Below the pieces are notes generated by a model. That model was not told where the DNA came from. It saw only the letters and a program-made list of their open reading frames with translations, and made no database searches. This document shows, in pieces, positions 42,341 to 52,538 of a DNA stretch of 64,000 bases (the stretch's first letter is position 1; each line of letters opens with the position of its first letter). The position numbers and the translations under genes are program-made. The DNA lies in contig OY997589.1 of NCBI GenBank assembly GCA_963921825.1, positions 83,002,523 through 83,066,522 on the forward strand, in the 5' to 3' direction. The stretch comes from Erodium maritimum. Taxonomy: Eukaryota > Streptophyta > Magnoliopsida > Geraniales > Geraniaceae.

Positions 42341-43673
42341 TAGGAGAAATCTATTGAGAACCACTCTTAACATAGGAACCGTGAGAACCAATCCTAGCCA
42401 CTATCACCTATGATCCAACACTCATCAAAATGCCACATCATCACCCAAATCCGACCCTCATACACGCCTATTTCATTCATTCTCACACAAGCAAGTGTCC
42501 ATTTTTTTTCACCAATTCACTAATTTAATATTTCCCGTTTCGTTTGAACTCCGATTAAATTCAAACTTGCGCCAATATTTTTCTTTTTTCAAGGGCTTTA
42601 AATCAAGATCAGTCATGAATATATTTTGAAGCACGAAAATAAAAATTTATATCAAGATGATAAAAATAATGTTGAGCGTTGATAAATCTTCACTAATAAA
42701 TGCTTTATATCGGAGTATCAAACTAGTGCTAAATGTTGATAAAAAAACATGTAATGAGATAATAAGAAACAAATAATGAGGTGATAAAAACCATTTTCAA
42801 TTTTGATAATAAGTGTGATACATTAGAGTTTAATGTTGATAAAAAAACTTGTGATGGGGTGATAAAAAACATGTAATTCAATGATAAATCTAGTGTTTAG
42901 TGTTGATAAAACTGGTGTTCATATAAAGCCCGTGATGAGATGATAAAAATCATGATCATTTTTGGAGAATGGGGTGATAAAACCATTGTAAAGTGTTGAT
43001 AAAAACATGGTAAAGTGTTGATAAACCCAGAGCAAAGTGTTGATAAAAATTACCCATATATAATTTCTTTAAAAACAAGCTCCGAACTAATTTTTTTTTC
43101 GTGCTTCAAAAAAACATGTGATGGGGGTGATAAAACATACGTAATTTGAATGATAAACCTAGTGTTAAGTGTTGATAAAACTAGTGTTCATAAAAAGCAC
43201 ACGATGAGGTGATAAAATCATGATCAGTTTTTGAGAAATGAGGTGATAAAACCAGTGTAAAGTGTTGATAAAACCAATGTAAAAGTGTTGATAAATCCAG
43301 AGCAACGTGTTGATAAAAATTACCCAGATTTTTTTATAAAAAAATCAACCCCGAAATAATTTTTTTTTCGTGCTTCAAAATATATTCATGACTGGTCTTG
43401 ATTGGAAGCCCTTAAAAAAAAACTAATGGCGCAAGTTTGAAGCCAATCGGAGTTCAAACGAAGCGGGAAAAATTAAATTAGTGAATTGGTTAAAAAAAAG
43501 TAATATGATAGTTTTACTAAAAGGCTCTTACTACTCACTAAAAAGTGCTGTTTTTTTGCAGTCAACAAGTCAACTACTCAATTGCATCTCATCCATCCAT
43601 TCTTAAAATGGATGACTTAGATTGGTTCTCGCGGTTCCTACTTTAAAACATGGTTCTCACCAGATTTCTCCTC
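42341..43673. mobile_element. Long-TIR Mutator-like non-autonomous element
   Basis: A 1333-bp element with TTGTTTTATA (10 bp) at 42331-42340 and 43674-43683; 9-11-bp duplications are typical of Mutator-like transposons. The terminal inverted repeats are long: AGGAGAAATCT, then GAGAACC, GGAACCG and GAGAACCAATC at both ends. Inner matching arms include GTTTGAACTCCGATT, CAAACTTGCGCCA, AGTCATGAATATATTTTGAA and GCACGAAAA, extending to about 300 bp with a gap of non-matching DNA. No transposase is present. The BAHD3 flank keeps an empty site (CTTGTTTTTTAAATATATG at about 51173). Confidence 0.85.
42650..43330. repeat. GTGTTGATAAAA-type repeat array
   Basis: About 22 occurrences of TGATAAA, mostly as GTGTTGATAAAA or GAGGTGATAAAA, spaced 15-45 bp apart. 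On a larger scale 42870-43110 and 43115-43380 form a direct repeat, each ending AATTTTTTTTTCGTGCTTC. The array fills the core between the two inverted repeats. Confidence 0.85.
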
Positions 43674-43741
43674 TTGTTTTATAAATACATGATATAATTT
43701 TTGGAATAGTTAGGTTTTATCATGAATAACTAATCAGTATG

Positions 43742-45519
43742 TGAAGTCTTCAAGGTTTGTGACTTATCTCACTCTAACCTTTTCTCTCTAACTTCCTCCA
43801 CCGCGTACGGCGGTTACCTCCTGGCTTCGGCCACCGAGGACACCGCCGACACCCCCTTCTTCTCCCTTGTTTCCCCTTCTTCTTTCCCCTCCCTTTTCTT
43901 TTCTCCTTCTGACTCGTTTTGCTTCTTCTCCTCCCGACTCCAACCTTTGTTTTGTCGCTCCCTCAGCCTCTTATCTTCAGATATGGGCCTATGGCCGACA
44001 GATCTACCCCTCTCGGCCTTGATTCGGCTTGGATATGGTTTTTCCTTATCTCTTTCTTGGTCGTTGGGGGTTGGTTTGTGGTGGTGGTCGTCTTTCGTTT
44101 GTGATGCGACCTTTTGGTTTTCCTTCCCCTCTCCGGCTGGTGTACCTTGTGTGGGAGATTTTTCTCCATCGAGTCTGGTGGAGATGGTCGGGGTACTCGT
44201 GGCTTGACTCTGGTCAACCGACTTCGTTGCTGTGCAAGCCTCCATTCCGCTTCAGTTGGGTTCGATTCACTAGTTGACGCCGTCTCGTATTCGCCATTGT
44301 GGGAAGGGTTTCCCGTCTGGGATTCGCTGTGGCTGATCTTCTTGGTGAATTTGTTGTTGGTTAAGCTATGTTCCTTCTACTGTCTCCGTTATTACTGGGA
44401 CGGGATGGGTCAGATCTGTGGTATGACTGGTCTTCTACATCTCTTCCTCTTTTCTAGCTTTTTAGTCTCTGCCTCTCCCTACTCTTTAGTCCTCTATTCT
44501 CCGCTCCTTTTGGGCGGGGCCTCACGGTTGGGGTTGGCCACCGTGTGGTTTGTTAAGCTACGGGCTTGTGTCGAGGAATTTCAGGGTTGGGGGTGCGGGG
44601 ATTAAAGGGTAGAACTGCGGGTTGGGGTGTTTTTCGTCCTGCCCCCTCCTTTTGGGTTGCAATTGGTGTTGGCCGGTTGGGATGTTCCATTTTGGAACCT
44701 TTGGGTGGTAGTTATCGGTAGAGGTTAGGGGTTTCATCTGTTGCGTTCTGGAGGTGTGCTTGGGTCGGTCGTGTGTTTGGTTGTGCTGGGGCTGGGGTTT
44801 TGTGGTCTTTCCTGTTAGTCTTCTTGGTTGATAAATCTGAGTGTCCAGACTCCGATTTTTTGTCCCTTGTTGGACTTGGGTTAGCTATCCATTGTTGGAC
44901 ATAGGTTTGGTTCGTTCTGCTACTTCTGGCTTTGAGGCCTTGTTGTGTTGTTTTCTTTCTGTGGCCTTCACTTGCCTTTTGCCGAAGTTCTTGGGTCTCC
45001 TTCTCCCTTTTTGTTGTTTGGAACGGTGGTGTTCCTTTTTCCCGTCCGGTGGTGGTTGGTTGTGCTTCAACTCCGAGAAGATGAGGTTCTTGGCTGCGGT
45101 GAGGTTTGTCGTCGGCGCGGACATCGAGCGGTGCTGGCCTTCCGTTGTCTGGTGGTTGCGGGGCTCGAGGTGGGGAGCTGCAGGTTGTTTTCTTTTTTCT
45201 TTTCTCTTTTTGGTTTTAGTTTTCTTGGGCCTTGTTGTCATGTTTAGTCTTGTGTTTGGGCTTTGGTGTTGTCAGTTCGGTTGGGCCTTGTTGCCCCAGT
45301 TTTCCTTTGTAGGGCTGTGTTGTAAGCAGATGGGCTTGTAGCCCTGTTTCTTTGTTGTACTTCATGTACGTTATTCTAGGTATTGACCATGTTTTCTTGG
45401 TCGTAAGGTTACACCCCTTGTTGGGTGTTGGTTGATTGTACTGAAGGCTTTTCCATTGTCCTTCTGCTACACTTTGTAGCAGTTGTATTTTATAAAAAAA
45501 AAATTGCTGATAAAAAAAA
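43742..45519 (+). mobile_element. Non-LTR insertion with 14-bp target duplication
   Basis: AACTAATCAGTATG flanks the insertion at 43728-43741 and 45520-45533. It ends ATTGCTGATAAAAAAAA, a LINE-type tail. The 1.78-kb body is T/G-rich on the plus strand with an opening CTCTCTAACTTCCTCCACC leader. Frames of 80-166 residues exist on both strands, but none has a recognisable domain, so it is non-autonomous or heavily truncated. The paralogous DNA near BAHD3 (51228 onward, AATAACTAATAGGATTAG) lacks it. Confidence 0.85.
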
Positions 45520-45533
45520 AACTAATCAGTATG

Positions 45534-45659
45534 AGTTTTATATTATTGAAATAGGTAGTTAAGGATAACACAACTTTTACGTTATTGCATGTTGTTAGTG
45601 ATGGTCAAAATCTCACGGACAGAGATAAGGTTCCATATCTTGAGGCATATCTTAGTTAT
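45534..45659. other. Ancestral flank shared with BAHD3 upstream DNA
   Basis: ATTGAAATAGGTAGTTAAGGATAA matches 51253 onward, and GGTGATGGTCAAA-like sequence with GAGATAAGGTTCCAT matches about 52458-52500. It has no coding content. It ends with CATATCTTAGTTAT, the target site of the next insertion. Confidence 0.7.
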
Positions 45660-46627
45660 CTTTTTTTGAAACGAGTAACTGGGGAATTGCAGTACTGTAA
45701 AATGTAAACTATTCAATATAGGACGTAAAAGCTCATGGTTCAAGATATATGTACAGGTCGATCATTGTCCACCAGCGCTCATGGACCCGTAGAAATAGTC
45801 TGTTTTGGGTCGCAGACACTAACTCAGGACATCCCCTTACCGATATTTCAAAGATACAAAACAGAAAATAAATATTCCAACAATCGAAAGGAACTAACCA
45901 ACCCAAACTAAAATAAATAAATAAAAGCATAAAGCAAGCTTGAAATGAGTGCTCTGATTGCGGCTTTCCTGAGACTTCCCAGCACCGATAGTCCCGGGTC
46001 TGTGGGTATAGTCTGTAGTCGGACCCTCCCACTCCCGCTGGGTCTTCTCATTCTTCCGAATGAGGCTGTAACACCTCCGTCTGTGGATCCTGGGTTACCT
46101 CCTCGTCCCTCAGCGGCTTCGATGTGTCAAGGGGCCGCGACCTTGTTGTCCCTGACTCAGCATGGGCAACCGTAATTTCGGCCAGGCCGGAGAGGTTGCA
46201 TCACTGGTTGCCGATTGTCCGACGAGAAAAAACCTGGGGTCGGTTGCTCGCGAGGGGAATCGGCCGGTGGGACGGATCCCGGAGTCGCCAGATCCGGAAA
46301 ACCAGACTGTGGGAGGAGGTTCATGTCCGACAGCTCGATGGTGGAGGGCCGGGACGGGGCGGAGCCACCGTCTTCGATGGGCGTCGTGGTCAAGTTCCAT
46401 GGTTGCGAGGGGATTTGGGGTTACGGCATGGGCGGTTTCCATGGCTGCGATGAGGAGAAAAGTCATAGACGAGGAGAGCGGCTTCGATGTGGATGGAGGT
46501 TGAAGGAATCACAGTTGGGCTTCAATGGCGATTGGAGGAGGAGGGGCGGATGCGTAAGAAAAAAACCCTGAGATTCGAAATAACCTAATCGGTTCTAGGG
46601 ACCAAATCCCGGTGAGATGTCGAAGTC
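45660..46627 (-). mobile_element. Non-LTR insertion, minus strand, 14-bp target duplication
   Basis: CATATCTTAGTTAT at 45646-45659 and 46628-46641 flanks 968 bp that begins with a T run on the plus strand (the minus-strand A tail). The high-coordinate end is GC-rich, with overlapping frames of 78-118 residues that show no known domain. Size and ends suit a 5'-truncated or non-autonomous LINE derivative. The BAHD3-side copy has the uninterrupted site (GCATATCTTAGTTATCC at about 52509). Confidence 0.8.
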
Positions 46628-46641
46628 CATATCTTAGTTAT

Positions 46642-46711
46642 GTTGTATTATTATTAGCTTTAGTTGTTGGTGAATATATTCTATAAGTAGATAGGTAGAT
46701 GTAAATGAAAG
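46642..46711. other. End of the BAHD2 duplication unit
   Basis: TATTATTATTAGCTTTAG, then TTGTTGGTGAATATATTC, matches 54078-54110 and partly 58170-58190. It is the last piece of ancestral upstream DNA before a foldback element. Confidence 0.6.
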
Positions 46712-46714
46712 TTT

Positions 46715-47923
46715 TTTTTTTGTAGTTTCATACTCAAACCAAATATTTACCAATACTTTTATACTCAATCCTTAACGTTCAGTTAACTTTCCATTCAAAT
46801 AAGTTAAATGTCCATAATACCCTTAGCTATCGCTCAAATTTTCGAAATTATGCTATTAGATTTTCAGAATTTAAAATTTGATAAAAAAATCCAAAATACC
46901 CCTTAAAACCAATCAAATTCCAAAACCTACCACAAAAATCATATTTATATATTTTTTATTTAAAAAAATATTTTTTTAAAAAAATCAGTTTTTATATATT
47001 TCAAAAATCATATTTTTATATAATTAAAATAATTAGATTTATTTTAAAAAACTAATTCCTATATATATCAAAAATCATATATTGATATAATTTTAAAAAA
47101 TCAGATATATTTCAAAAAATATTTAAAAAAATCAGTTCTTATGTATTTCAAAAATCATATTTTTATATAATTCAAAAAATCAGATTTATTTCAAAAAAAA
47201 TTATAAAAAAAAACAGTTTTTATACATTTGAACAAAAAACATACTTTTATTATTTATAAATTCTTTTCTTTTCATTTTTTTATTCTTTTTCAATTCACTA
47301 CTAAAACTTCTTCAACCTCGTAACCCTAAGCTCTAGCCCAAATTCAATCTCAATCAGACACAACAAAAATCAAATCTAATTTAAGCATAGTAATAATATC
47401 CTCAACTAAATTCAAACCAACAATACTCACTTCTTCTTCCTACTCGATCAGACCCCAAACCCCCAACCTTGTTGACGACGTTTGATTCTCTGTCGTACAG
47501 AGGAGAAGGATATGTGTTATATTATTACGAATAATAAGTAGAGAAAAAATGGAGGAAGAGGATAGGTGTTCTGAAATGGAGAAAATGGATGTGTGATTGT
47601 GGAAGCGTGAAGTGAGACATGAACCTGAGGTGTAGATTGGATGAGATAGGGTTAAAAATATAAAGGGTAATTAGGGTATTAGTTGGAAATATATGGTCAT
47701 GTGCTAGGCACATGTCTATTTTTCATCCAAATTAGATGGAAAGTTAAATATATTATAAAATTATATTTTATCCTACTTCTTCTTGAATTAGGGCTTTCAT
47801 GTTTATTTTTTAGAATCAGTCTTATTAATAAATTTTCGAGCTTATAAAAAAAAAGATGAAAAGTTAACGGTTACGTTTCAAAATATTGGTAAATGTTTGG
47901 TTTGGGTATGAAACTGCAAAAAA
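46715..47923. mobile_element. AT-rich TIR element (MITE-like)
   Basis: TGTAGTTTCATACTCAAACC, then AAATATTTACCAATA, at the left end is answered in reverse complement by the right end (TATTGGTAAATGTTTGGTTT, then GGGTATGAAACTGCA). The inverted repeats are about 60 bp including GTTAACTTTCC-like sequence. The 1.2-kb interior is very AT-rich, with about three repeats of an AAAATCAGTTTTTATATATT-type unit (46960-47240). No transposase is present. The exact target duplication is unclear. Confidence 0.7.
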
Positions 47924-47979
47924 TATTTACCAGAATATCAAATTAAAAGTAAAAGTTTGATAAGATGTTATATTAAAAT

Positions 47980-48365
47980 GTAAAAACTCCAGGTACTAAC
48001 TATCCCCGACTTGTACATCTCAAGAACTTACTGCTAATTTATTTGTTGATCAGAAACGCACTCATGACTTAAGATAATTACACAAACTAACATTTTCCGT
48101 TAGAGATGACGGAGAAAGTTAGGAAAAACTCCAATAACTAACTGCAATATGACTATTGAACTCAAAAACTAATCGTATACTTGTTAGTTTTTGCAGCTTT
48201 TCCTAACGTTTTCCGTCATCTCTAACGGAAAATGTTAGTTTGTAACAGAAAAAGTTACTTTTTAGTAAATACCTAAATCAAGCGTGTGTTTCTGATCGAC
48301 AAAAAAGTCAGCAGCAAGTTCTTGAGCGGTACAACTCGACAATAGTTAGTTCCTGGTTTTATCCC
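47980..48365. mobile_element. Foldback MITE, Mutator type
   Basis: A 386-bp element flanked by TATTAAAAT (47971-47979 and 48366-48374, 9 bp). The left arm CCAGGTACTAACTAT, then CTCAAGAACTTACTGCT and CATTTTCCGTTAGAGATGACG, is repeated inverted on the right (CGTCATCTCTAACGGAAAATG, ending AGTTAGTTCCTGG). The arms are about 150-170 bp with a short loop, so a transcript would form a near-perfect hairpin. Confidence 0.85.
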
Positions 48366-48374
48366 TATTAAAAT

Positions 48375-48452
48375 TTTCCTTGCAAATTATCCATATCCTT
48401 ATATTCTTCTTCAATTGAATGATACATTTATCCTCTACAATTATTTGTAGGA
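48375..48452. other. BAHD3 distal 3' flank
   Basis: CCATATCCTTATATTCTTC matches the BAHD2 3' flank at 21419. Ancestral DNA between two MITEs. Confidence 0.6.
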
Positions 48453-48743
48453 TAAACGTTTTTCCTAACCCTCTTCAACCTTCAGTTATCACATCCAAAC
48501 TTATGTGACTTTCAGTTATCATTTACTGGCTTAAAATTGTTCTTTTTTACAATTCCTAACCCAAAGGTGGTACTTTACTACAAAAAGTAGTTTTTTTTCG
48601 CAGTTATGAATTGTAAAAAAAAATACCATCTTTGGGTTAGGAATTGTAAAAAAAAAACTTTTTTAGCTAAGAAGTGATAATTGAAGGTTGCATAAGTTAC
48701 GATGTGATAAACAAAGGTTCAAAAAGGTTGGGAATCGTTTTTA
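48453..48743. mobile_element. Foldback MITE downstream of BAHD3
   Basis: About 290 bp. AAACGTTTTTCCTAACC, AACCTTCAGTTATCACAT and ACAATTCCTAACCCAAAG on the left are repeated inverted on the right (CTTTGGGTTAGGAATTGT, ATGTGATAAACAAAGGTT, GGTTGGGAATCGTTTTT). The BAHD2 flank reads straight through this point, so insertion came after the duplication. It ends about 160 bp from the BAHD3 stop. Confidence 0.8.
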
Positions 48744-48905
48744 CACAGAAAAGCACAACATGCAACAACATAAGTAGTGCTCTTCAAAAGAGCTTATTTA
48801 CGGCAGATTAGAAATAAACCTAACAGAAATACTATTCATCAATTGTGGGCAAACCAGTAGACAACCACGAAACATGATTGTCAATTGTTGTCGTCATCCT
48901 CCGAT

Positions 48906-50216
48906 TTAAAAACACGCACTTGGGTTCAAAATACCAAACTCGAGAAGCTCATGGTCGGTCTCAAAGAAAATCATATCCTGCTCAGGCAAAGTCACCATAA
49001 CTTCAATCCCATCCCCAGCTCTAGTATCCGTAAAGTAGACCACATTCTTCATGTTTGGATTACCAGGGCTAATCCATGCCGGCTTACCCCATCCAAAATC
49101 GAGCTCGTACCATCCGAATCTGCACCAACTTGTGAATAGGTAAAAATTTATATCTTCTCTGGTGAACAAGGTTAAAAACCTTATACCACCCTCGAAAACC
49201 ATCGTCTGGACGGCTTTCAAGTCTCCAGATTTTGTTAGATAACTATGTGTCACATCTCTCAACCCTTGATTGAGCTTACATGCTAGCCTTGGTAGGTCAT
49301 TGCGGTTGTCACCGGACTCGATAGGAACGGAAACTACCATGTTCCCGAGAGAATTCTCCGACAAGGGTGGCTCAACCATTGCACGGACGTTCATTATTTG
49401 AGATACTACCGACGGTCTTGTCTCGTGTCCTGAGGTTTTGGTCAAGGCGTTGACTATGCACTTCCAAATGAGCGCCGACAGAGCGCCGAGGCGCGTGGGC
49501 CTTTCAGCGCCCGCGCTTGATGATTTGTCCCTTAGAGCGGCGATCTCGGTGGCTTGAAAAACGAACCTCCTCGTGCTACACTTGCACGCGATGCGGCGTT
49601 CCAGCCTTTGAGCAACCTCAGGCTCGAGCGGAGGAATGATGGCAGCAACAGCGGGGAAGCGGGAGGCTATTACGTTCAGGTCAGGCGCCGGCAACTCTTC
49701 ATCTCCGCGCGCGGCCGCGGTCCAGGCTTTGAGAAACGCGATTATGGCACACGCGTCCATTATCGCGTGATTGAAGCGCAAGCCTATTCCCGTGCCGCCG
49801 CACTCGAGCACGTTGGCTTGGACTCGCATGAGGGTTTGGGCCCCACTTTCGGCTGGGAGCAACTTCCTGATAACCTCGTCTTCGGGGCATCCGAGGATGT
49901 CCGAGAGACGGCATCCGTTGACTTTAGCTTCCACGAAGTCAACGCCGCTATCATCGCAGTCAACGTAATTCTCGGCCTTGACAAGTCTTCCGGCCACGGG
50001 GTAGAACCGGACCAATGCTTTGGACAGCGACAGCTTCAACTTCGTTATTCGGTCGGAGCAGCTGCTTTGGCCGCCGGCGGGATAGAAAAGCACGACGGGC
50101 GTGTAGGTGGCGGGAAAGGTTTGGTCGAAGACGGAGAGGCTGAATCTTTTGAGGTCGTCAGGGGTGGGAGATGATGGCTTGATAGTTTCTGTACGGACGA
50201 TCACTATCTCCACCAT
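48906..50216 (-). CDS. BAHD acyltransferase 3 (vinorine synthase-like)
   Basis: Encodes 436 residues from ATG at 50216-50214 to TAA at 48908-48906, uninterrupted. As in BAHD2, two further upstream codons are open but begin with TTG, so the conserved ATG is taken as the start. HxxxD is HAIMD at 150-154 and DFGWG lies at 373-377. FYPVAGRL and SLGNM are conserved, and the linker between the halves includes AQRLERRIACKCSTRRF. The enzyme should transfer an acyl group from acyl-CoA to an alcohol-bearing metabolite in the cytosol; donor and acceptor cannot be told. It is the closest paralog of BAHD2, with matching DNA for several hundred bases on both sides. Two foldback MITEs lie within 1 kb downstream of the stop. 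Confidence 0.94.
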   Translation of the reverse strand: MVEIVIVRTETIKPSSPTPDDLKRFSLSVFDQTFPATYTPVVLFYPAGGQSSCSDRITKLKLSLSKALVRFYPVAGRLVKAENYVDCDDSGVDFVEAKVNGCRLSDILGCPEDEVIRKLLPAESGAQTLMRVQANVLECGGTGIGLRFNHAIMDACAIIAFLKAWTAAARGDEELPAPDLNVIASRFPAVAAIIPPLEPEVAQRLERRIACKCSTRRFVFQATEIAALRDKSSSAGAERPTRLGALSALIWKCIVNALTKTSGHETRPSVVSQIMNVRAMVEPPLSENSLGNMVVSVPIESGDNRNDLPRLACKLNQGLRDVTHSYLTKSGDLKAVQTMVFEGGIRFLTLFTREDINFYLFTSWCRFGWYELDFGWGKPAWISPGNPNMKNVVYFTDTRAGDGIEVMVTLPEQDMIFFETDHELLEFGILNPSACF

Positions 50217-50475
50217 AGTCAACCTTTGTAGGGTTCTTATGAGCTTCGGTCGACTTCCAAGTTATGGGTAGAGCTTGTGGGTGTATAAATATACATGTTT
50301 GTATGGTATGCTCTGTGTATTATATGACAAGTGGGGTGTTACAATAATCTTGTGCTTCATTAGCCCTCAAGTTTATTTTTAACTGTTAGGATGATAAGTC
50401 ATAGCTAGTAGTTAAGATTTCGTTGTTTGTTGCTGTCATCCAGTAATTAAGTTGTATTCTATTGTTAGTTATTGT
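50217..50475 (-). promoter_or_regulatory. BAHD3 promoter with TATAAATATA
   Basis: TATAAATATA at about 50283-50292 lies 67-77 bp upstream of the ATG. From 50235 to 50465 the DNA parallels the BAHD2 promoter, which carries a (TA)n tract in place of this box. Confidence 0.62.
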
Positions 50476-51306
50476 TTTGCCATGATCAAACTAGGTGAGA
50501 CAGCGTGGTTATGCAGATAGGTTTTGTGTTTTTATTTCATCAGCAAATCAATGTATATAAATCTACTATATGAAATAAAAAACAGGTGATGAAAGTACAA
50601 CTTAAGAAGCATTCTACGCAGAGAATCTCAATCATGAAGTCTCACATAGTGATGATGAAATACAACAAATGACAGAACCCAACAAAGAGTGAAGAACCTG
50701 AAGTCAAGAATCCTAATATTGGGTGAAAACCAGAACAAAGAGGTTTAAAAACCTAGATATAACAAACTTGAAGCACAGAAAAACCAAGGTCTGAACACCC
50801 AATTTTAACAAACATGAAGCCCCAAATAAACCTAAGGTCTAAAAAACCCAAATTTGATAAACTTGAAGCACAAACATCCTCCAGAGAATATTCCTAACCT
50901 TAAACGAACAAGTAGAAAGCAATTTATCTCATCGAGCCCATTAACTCAGCGAGTAAAATGGACATCGACACGTCGACAGTCAATAATGCTAAGCGGAAAT
51001 GATAATCCAATGGTCAAAAGCCACATGAACACTTAAACCCTAGAATGAAGAATCAAACGTCCTAAAGACCATAAACAACCCGTCGAGATCAACAGCACAA
51101 CCGAGAAGCCCCCACCAACATTAAACACTATTATCTATTTTGTTCATGGAAACCAATCATTGTCATATCTATTCTTGTTTTTTAAATATATGATATAATT
51201 TTGGGAATAGTTAGGTTTTATTATGAATAACTAATAGGATTAGTTTTACATTACTGAAATAGGTAGTTAAGGATAAGGAACCTTCTAAGTTATTGCATGC
51301 TGTTAG
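50476..51306. other. BAHD3 upstream spacer with empty sites
   Basis: No gene seen. 50476-50530 and 51140-51306 align with the DNA flanking insertions upstream of BAHD2, and here those sites are uninterrupted. 50531-51130 is additional to the BAHD2 copy and holds a short tandem repeat (50760-50876). Confidence 0.6.
50760..50876. repeat. About 46-50-bp imperfect tandem repeat
   Basis: About 2.4 units beginning TAACAAACTTGAAGCAC, followed by AACC-AAGGTCTGAA-CACCCAATTT. Confidence 0.7.
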
Positions 51307-52446
51307 AACATGTATAACGGGTCAAATCGTATCATCAAGTTGTATCATTAAACCATATGCTGATTGTATAAAATAGTGGTTTACAAACCCTAAAATAAAT
51401 TGTGCTACATAGTGGTGCAAACCAAATAGGGAATTGTATTGTGAGTGGATGGTGACTAGATATTGACTAGATGTTGAATTGATATTTTGCTGATTTTATT
51501 AAATTCTTTATTGAAGAAGTAAATGATATATAATAATGAAATAAATTTGATAAAAATGACTAATAATAACATAAATTAAAACAAATTGTATTCATTCCCG
51601 AATAATACCATCAGGTACACAAATCTTGCATATAAAAAGATTTCATCACTCATCGTTGGGGTTGTAATGTGTTCCAAATCGACCACATATATGCTCAATA
51701 AGGTCATTTTGTAGTTGTTGTTGAGTGGAATCATTTATGACACTGAGTCGAGCATACAAGCGTGCTTTGTAGGCCAAGGGTCCTCCTCGGTCTCATCGTT
51801 CCGGTGGTGTCCACTATGGTATTCCTAGAGGGGGTAGAACAACAATTCATCATCTCCTGCTCCGTACCGGTCACATTCATCCTCTACAATCCTGATTTTA
51901 ATGTGCATGATAATAGTCAAAGTGAACTTGCTCCAAACACGAGCGGGACGGAAAATGATGTGCCACCGTGCTTGAATGACTCCAAAAGCTCGTTCAATAT
52001 CTTTCCGAGCACCTTCTTGGACCTTAGAAACAATTTCTGTTTGCTAGTATAGGGATGCCGAATAGACTTCACGAACCGACTCCATGATGGGTAAATGTCG
52101 TCCACCAAATAATATGGTCGTTCGTACAGATGGTCGTTGATCTTGTACTCCACGGCAAGCTCTAGGCCAAGAAAAGCGTCGTGGAGCAAGTGGTTGTTGT
52201 TGAGAACGTTGATGTCGTTGTTCGAGCCATCCATCCCGAAAAAAACATGTCAAATTCATAAATCACGCGACGCGAGCGAATGCTTGGCCGAGCGACTTGG
52301 TTGGCACGACCCGCGACCCGCGATACCGGAGCGCGAGTCGCACGTCGCACACCGAACTGCGTTTTAGCGGGTCGCGTAATCGGCGATCCACAACACACCG
52401 ACCCGCGAACCGGTAAAACACAATTCACATTATGGTTCGATCAGCT
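51307..52446 (-). mobile_element. PIF/Harbinger transposon remnant
   Basis: An insertion relative to the BAHD2-side DNA, which reads ATTGCATGTTGTTAGTGATGG without a break at about 45585. It contains minus-strand transposase sequence (separate entry). Clear terminal inverted repeats and a TTA/TAA target duplication were not identified, and the upstream transposase half is missing, so it is a deleted copy. Confidence 0.65.
51649..52234 (-). pseudogene. PIF/Harbinger DDE transposase, C-terminal half
   Basis: Minus-strand reading gives MDGSNNDINVLNNNHLLHD, YYLVDDIYPSWSRFVKSI, then after a frameshift near 52030 QEGARKDIERAFGVIQARWH, VWSKFTLTIIMHI and finally LQNDLIEHICGRFG with a stop near 51649. 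This order is that of the DDE_Tnp_4 (PIF/Harbinger, ALP1-like) family; DDIYP and ERAFGV contain the second and third acidic catalytic positions. In intact elements this enzyme works with a Myb-like partner. Here it is interrupted by a frameshift and an internal stop, and the first catalytic region is absent. Confidence 0.88.
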
Positions 52447-52538
52447 GTACATGCTCTTGGTGATGGTCAAACTCTCATGCATGGAGATAAGGTTCCATTT
52501 TTTTGAGGCATATCTTAGTTATCCTCTACTATTATTAG
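52447..52538. other. Ancestral flank shared with BAHD2 upstream DNA
   Basis: GGTGATGGTCAAACTCTCATG, then GGAGATAAGGTTCCAT and GAGGCATATCTTAGTTATC, match 45601-45659. It ends with TACTATTATTAG, the target site of the next insertion, and contains an uninterrupted version of the 45660 insertion site. Confidence 0.7.

Noticed and set aside
42650-43330. The regularly spaced repeats considered as a CRISPR-like array
   Set aside because: Spacing and units are irregular, there are no cas genes, and the array lies between transposon inverted repeats in eukaryotic DNA.
43814-44245. Lys/Glu-rich minus-strand frame of 143 residues
   Set aside because: It lies in a plus-strand non-LTR insertion and is explained by T/C-rich composition of the sense strand; no domain was recognised.
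49554-50174. Long plus-strand frames opposite all four BAHD genes (134-206 residues)
   Set aside because: They are complements of conserved coding DNA in a fixed frame, with no homology of their own. Their recurrence in all paralogs follows from the shared sense sequence.
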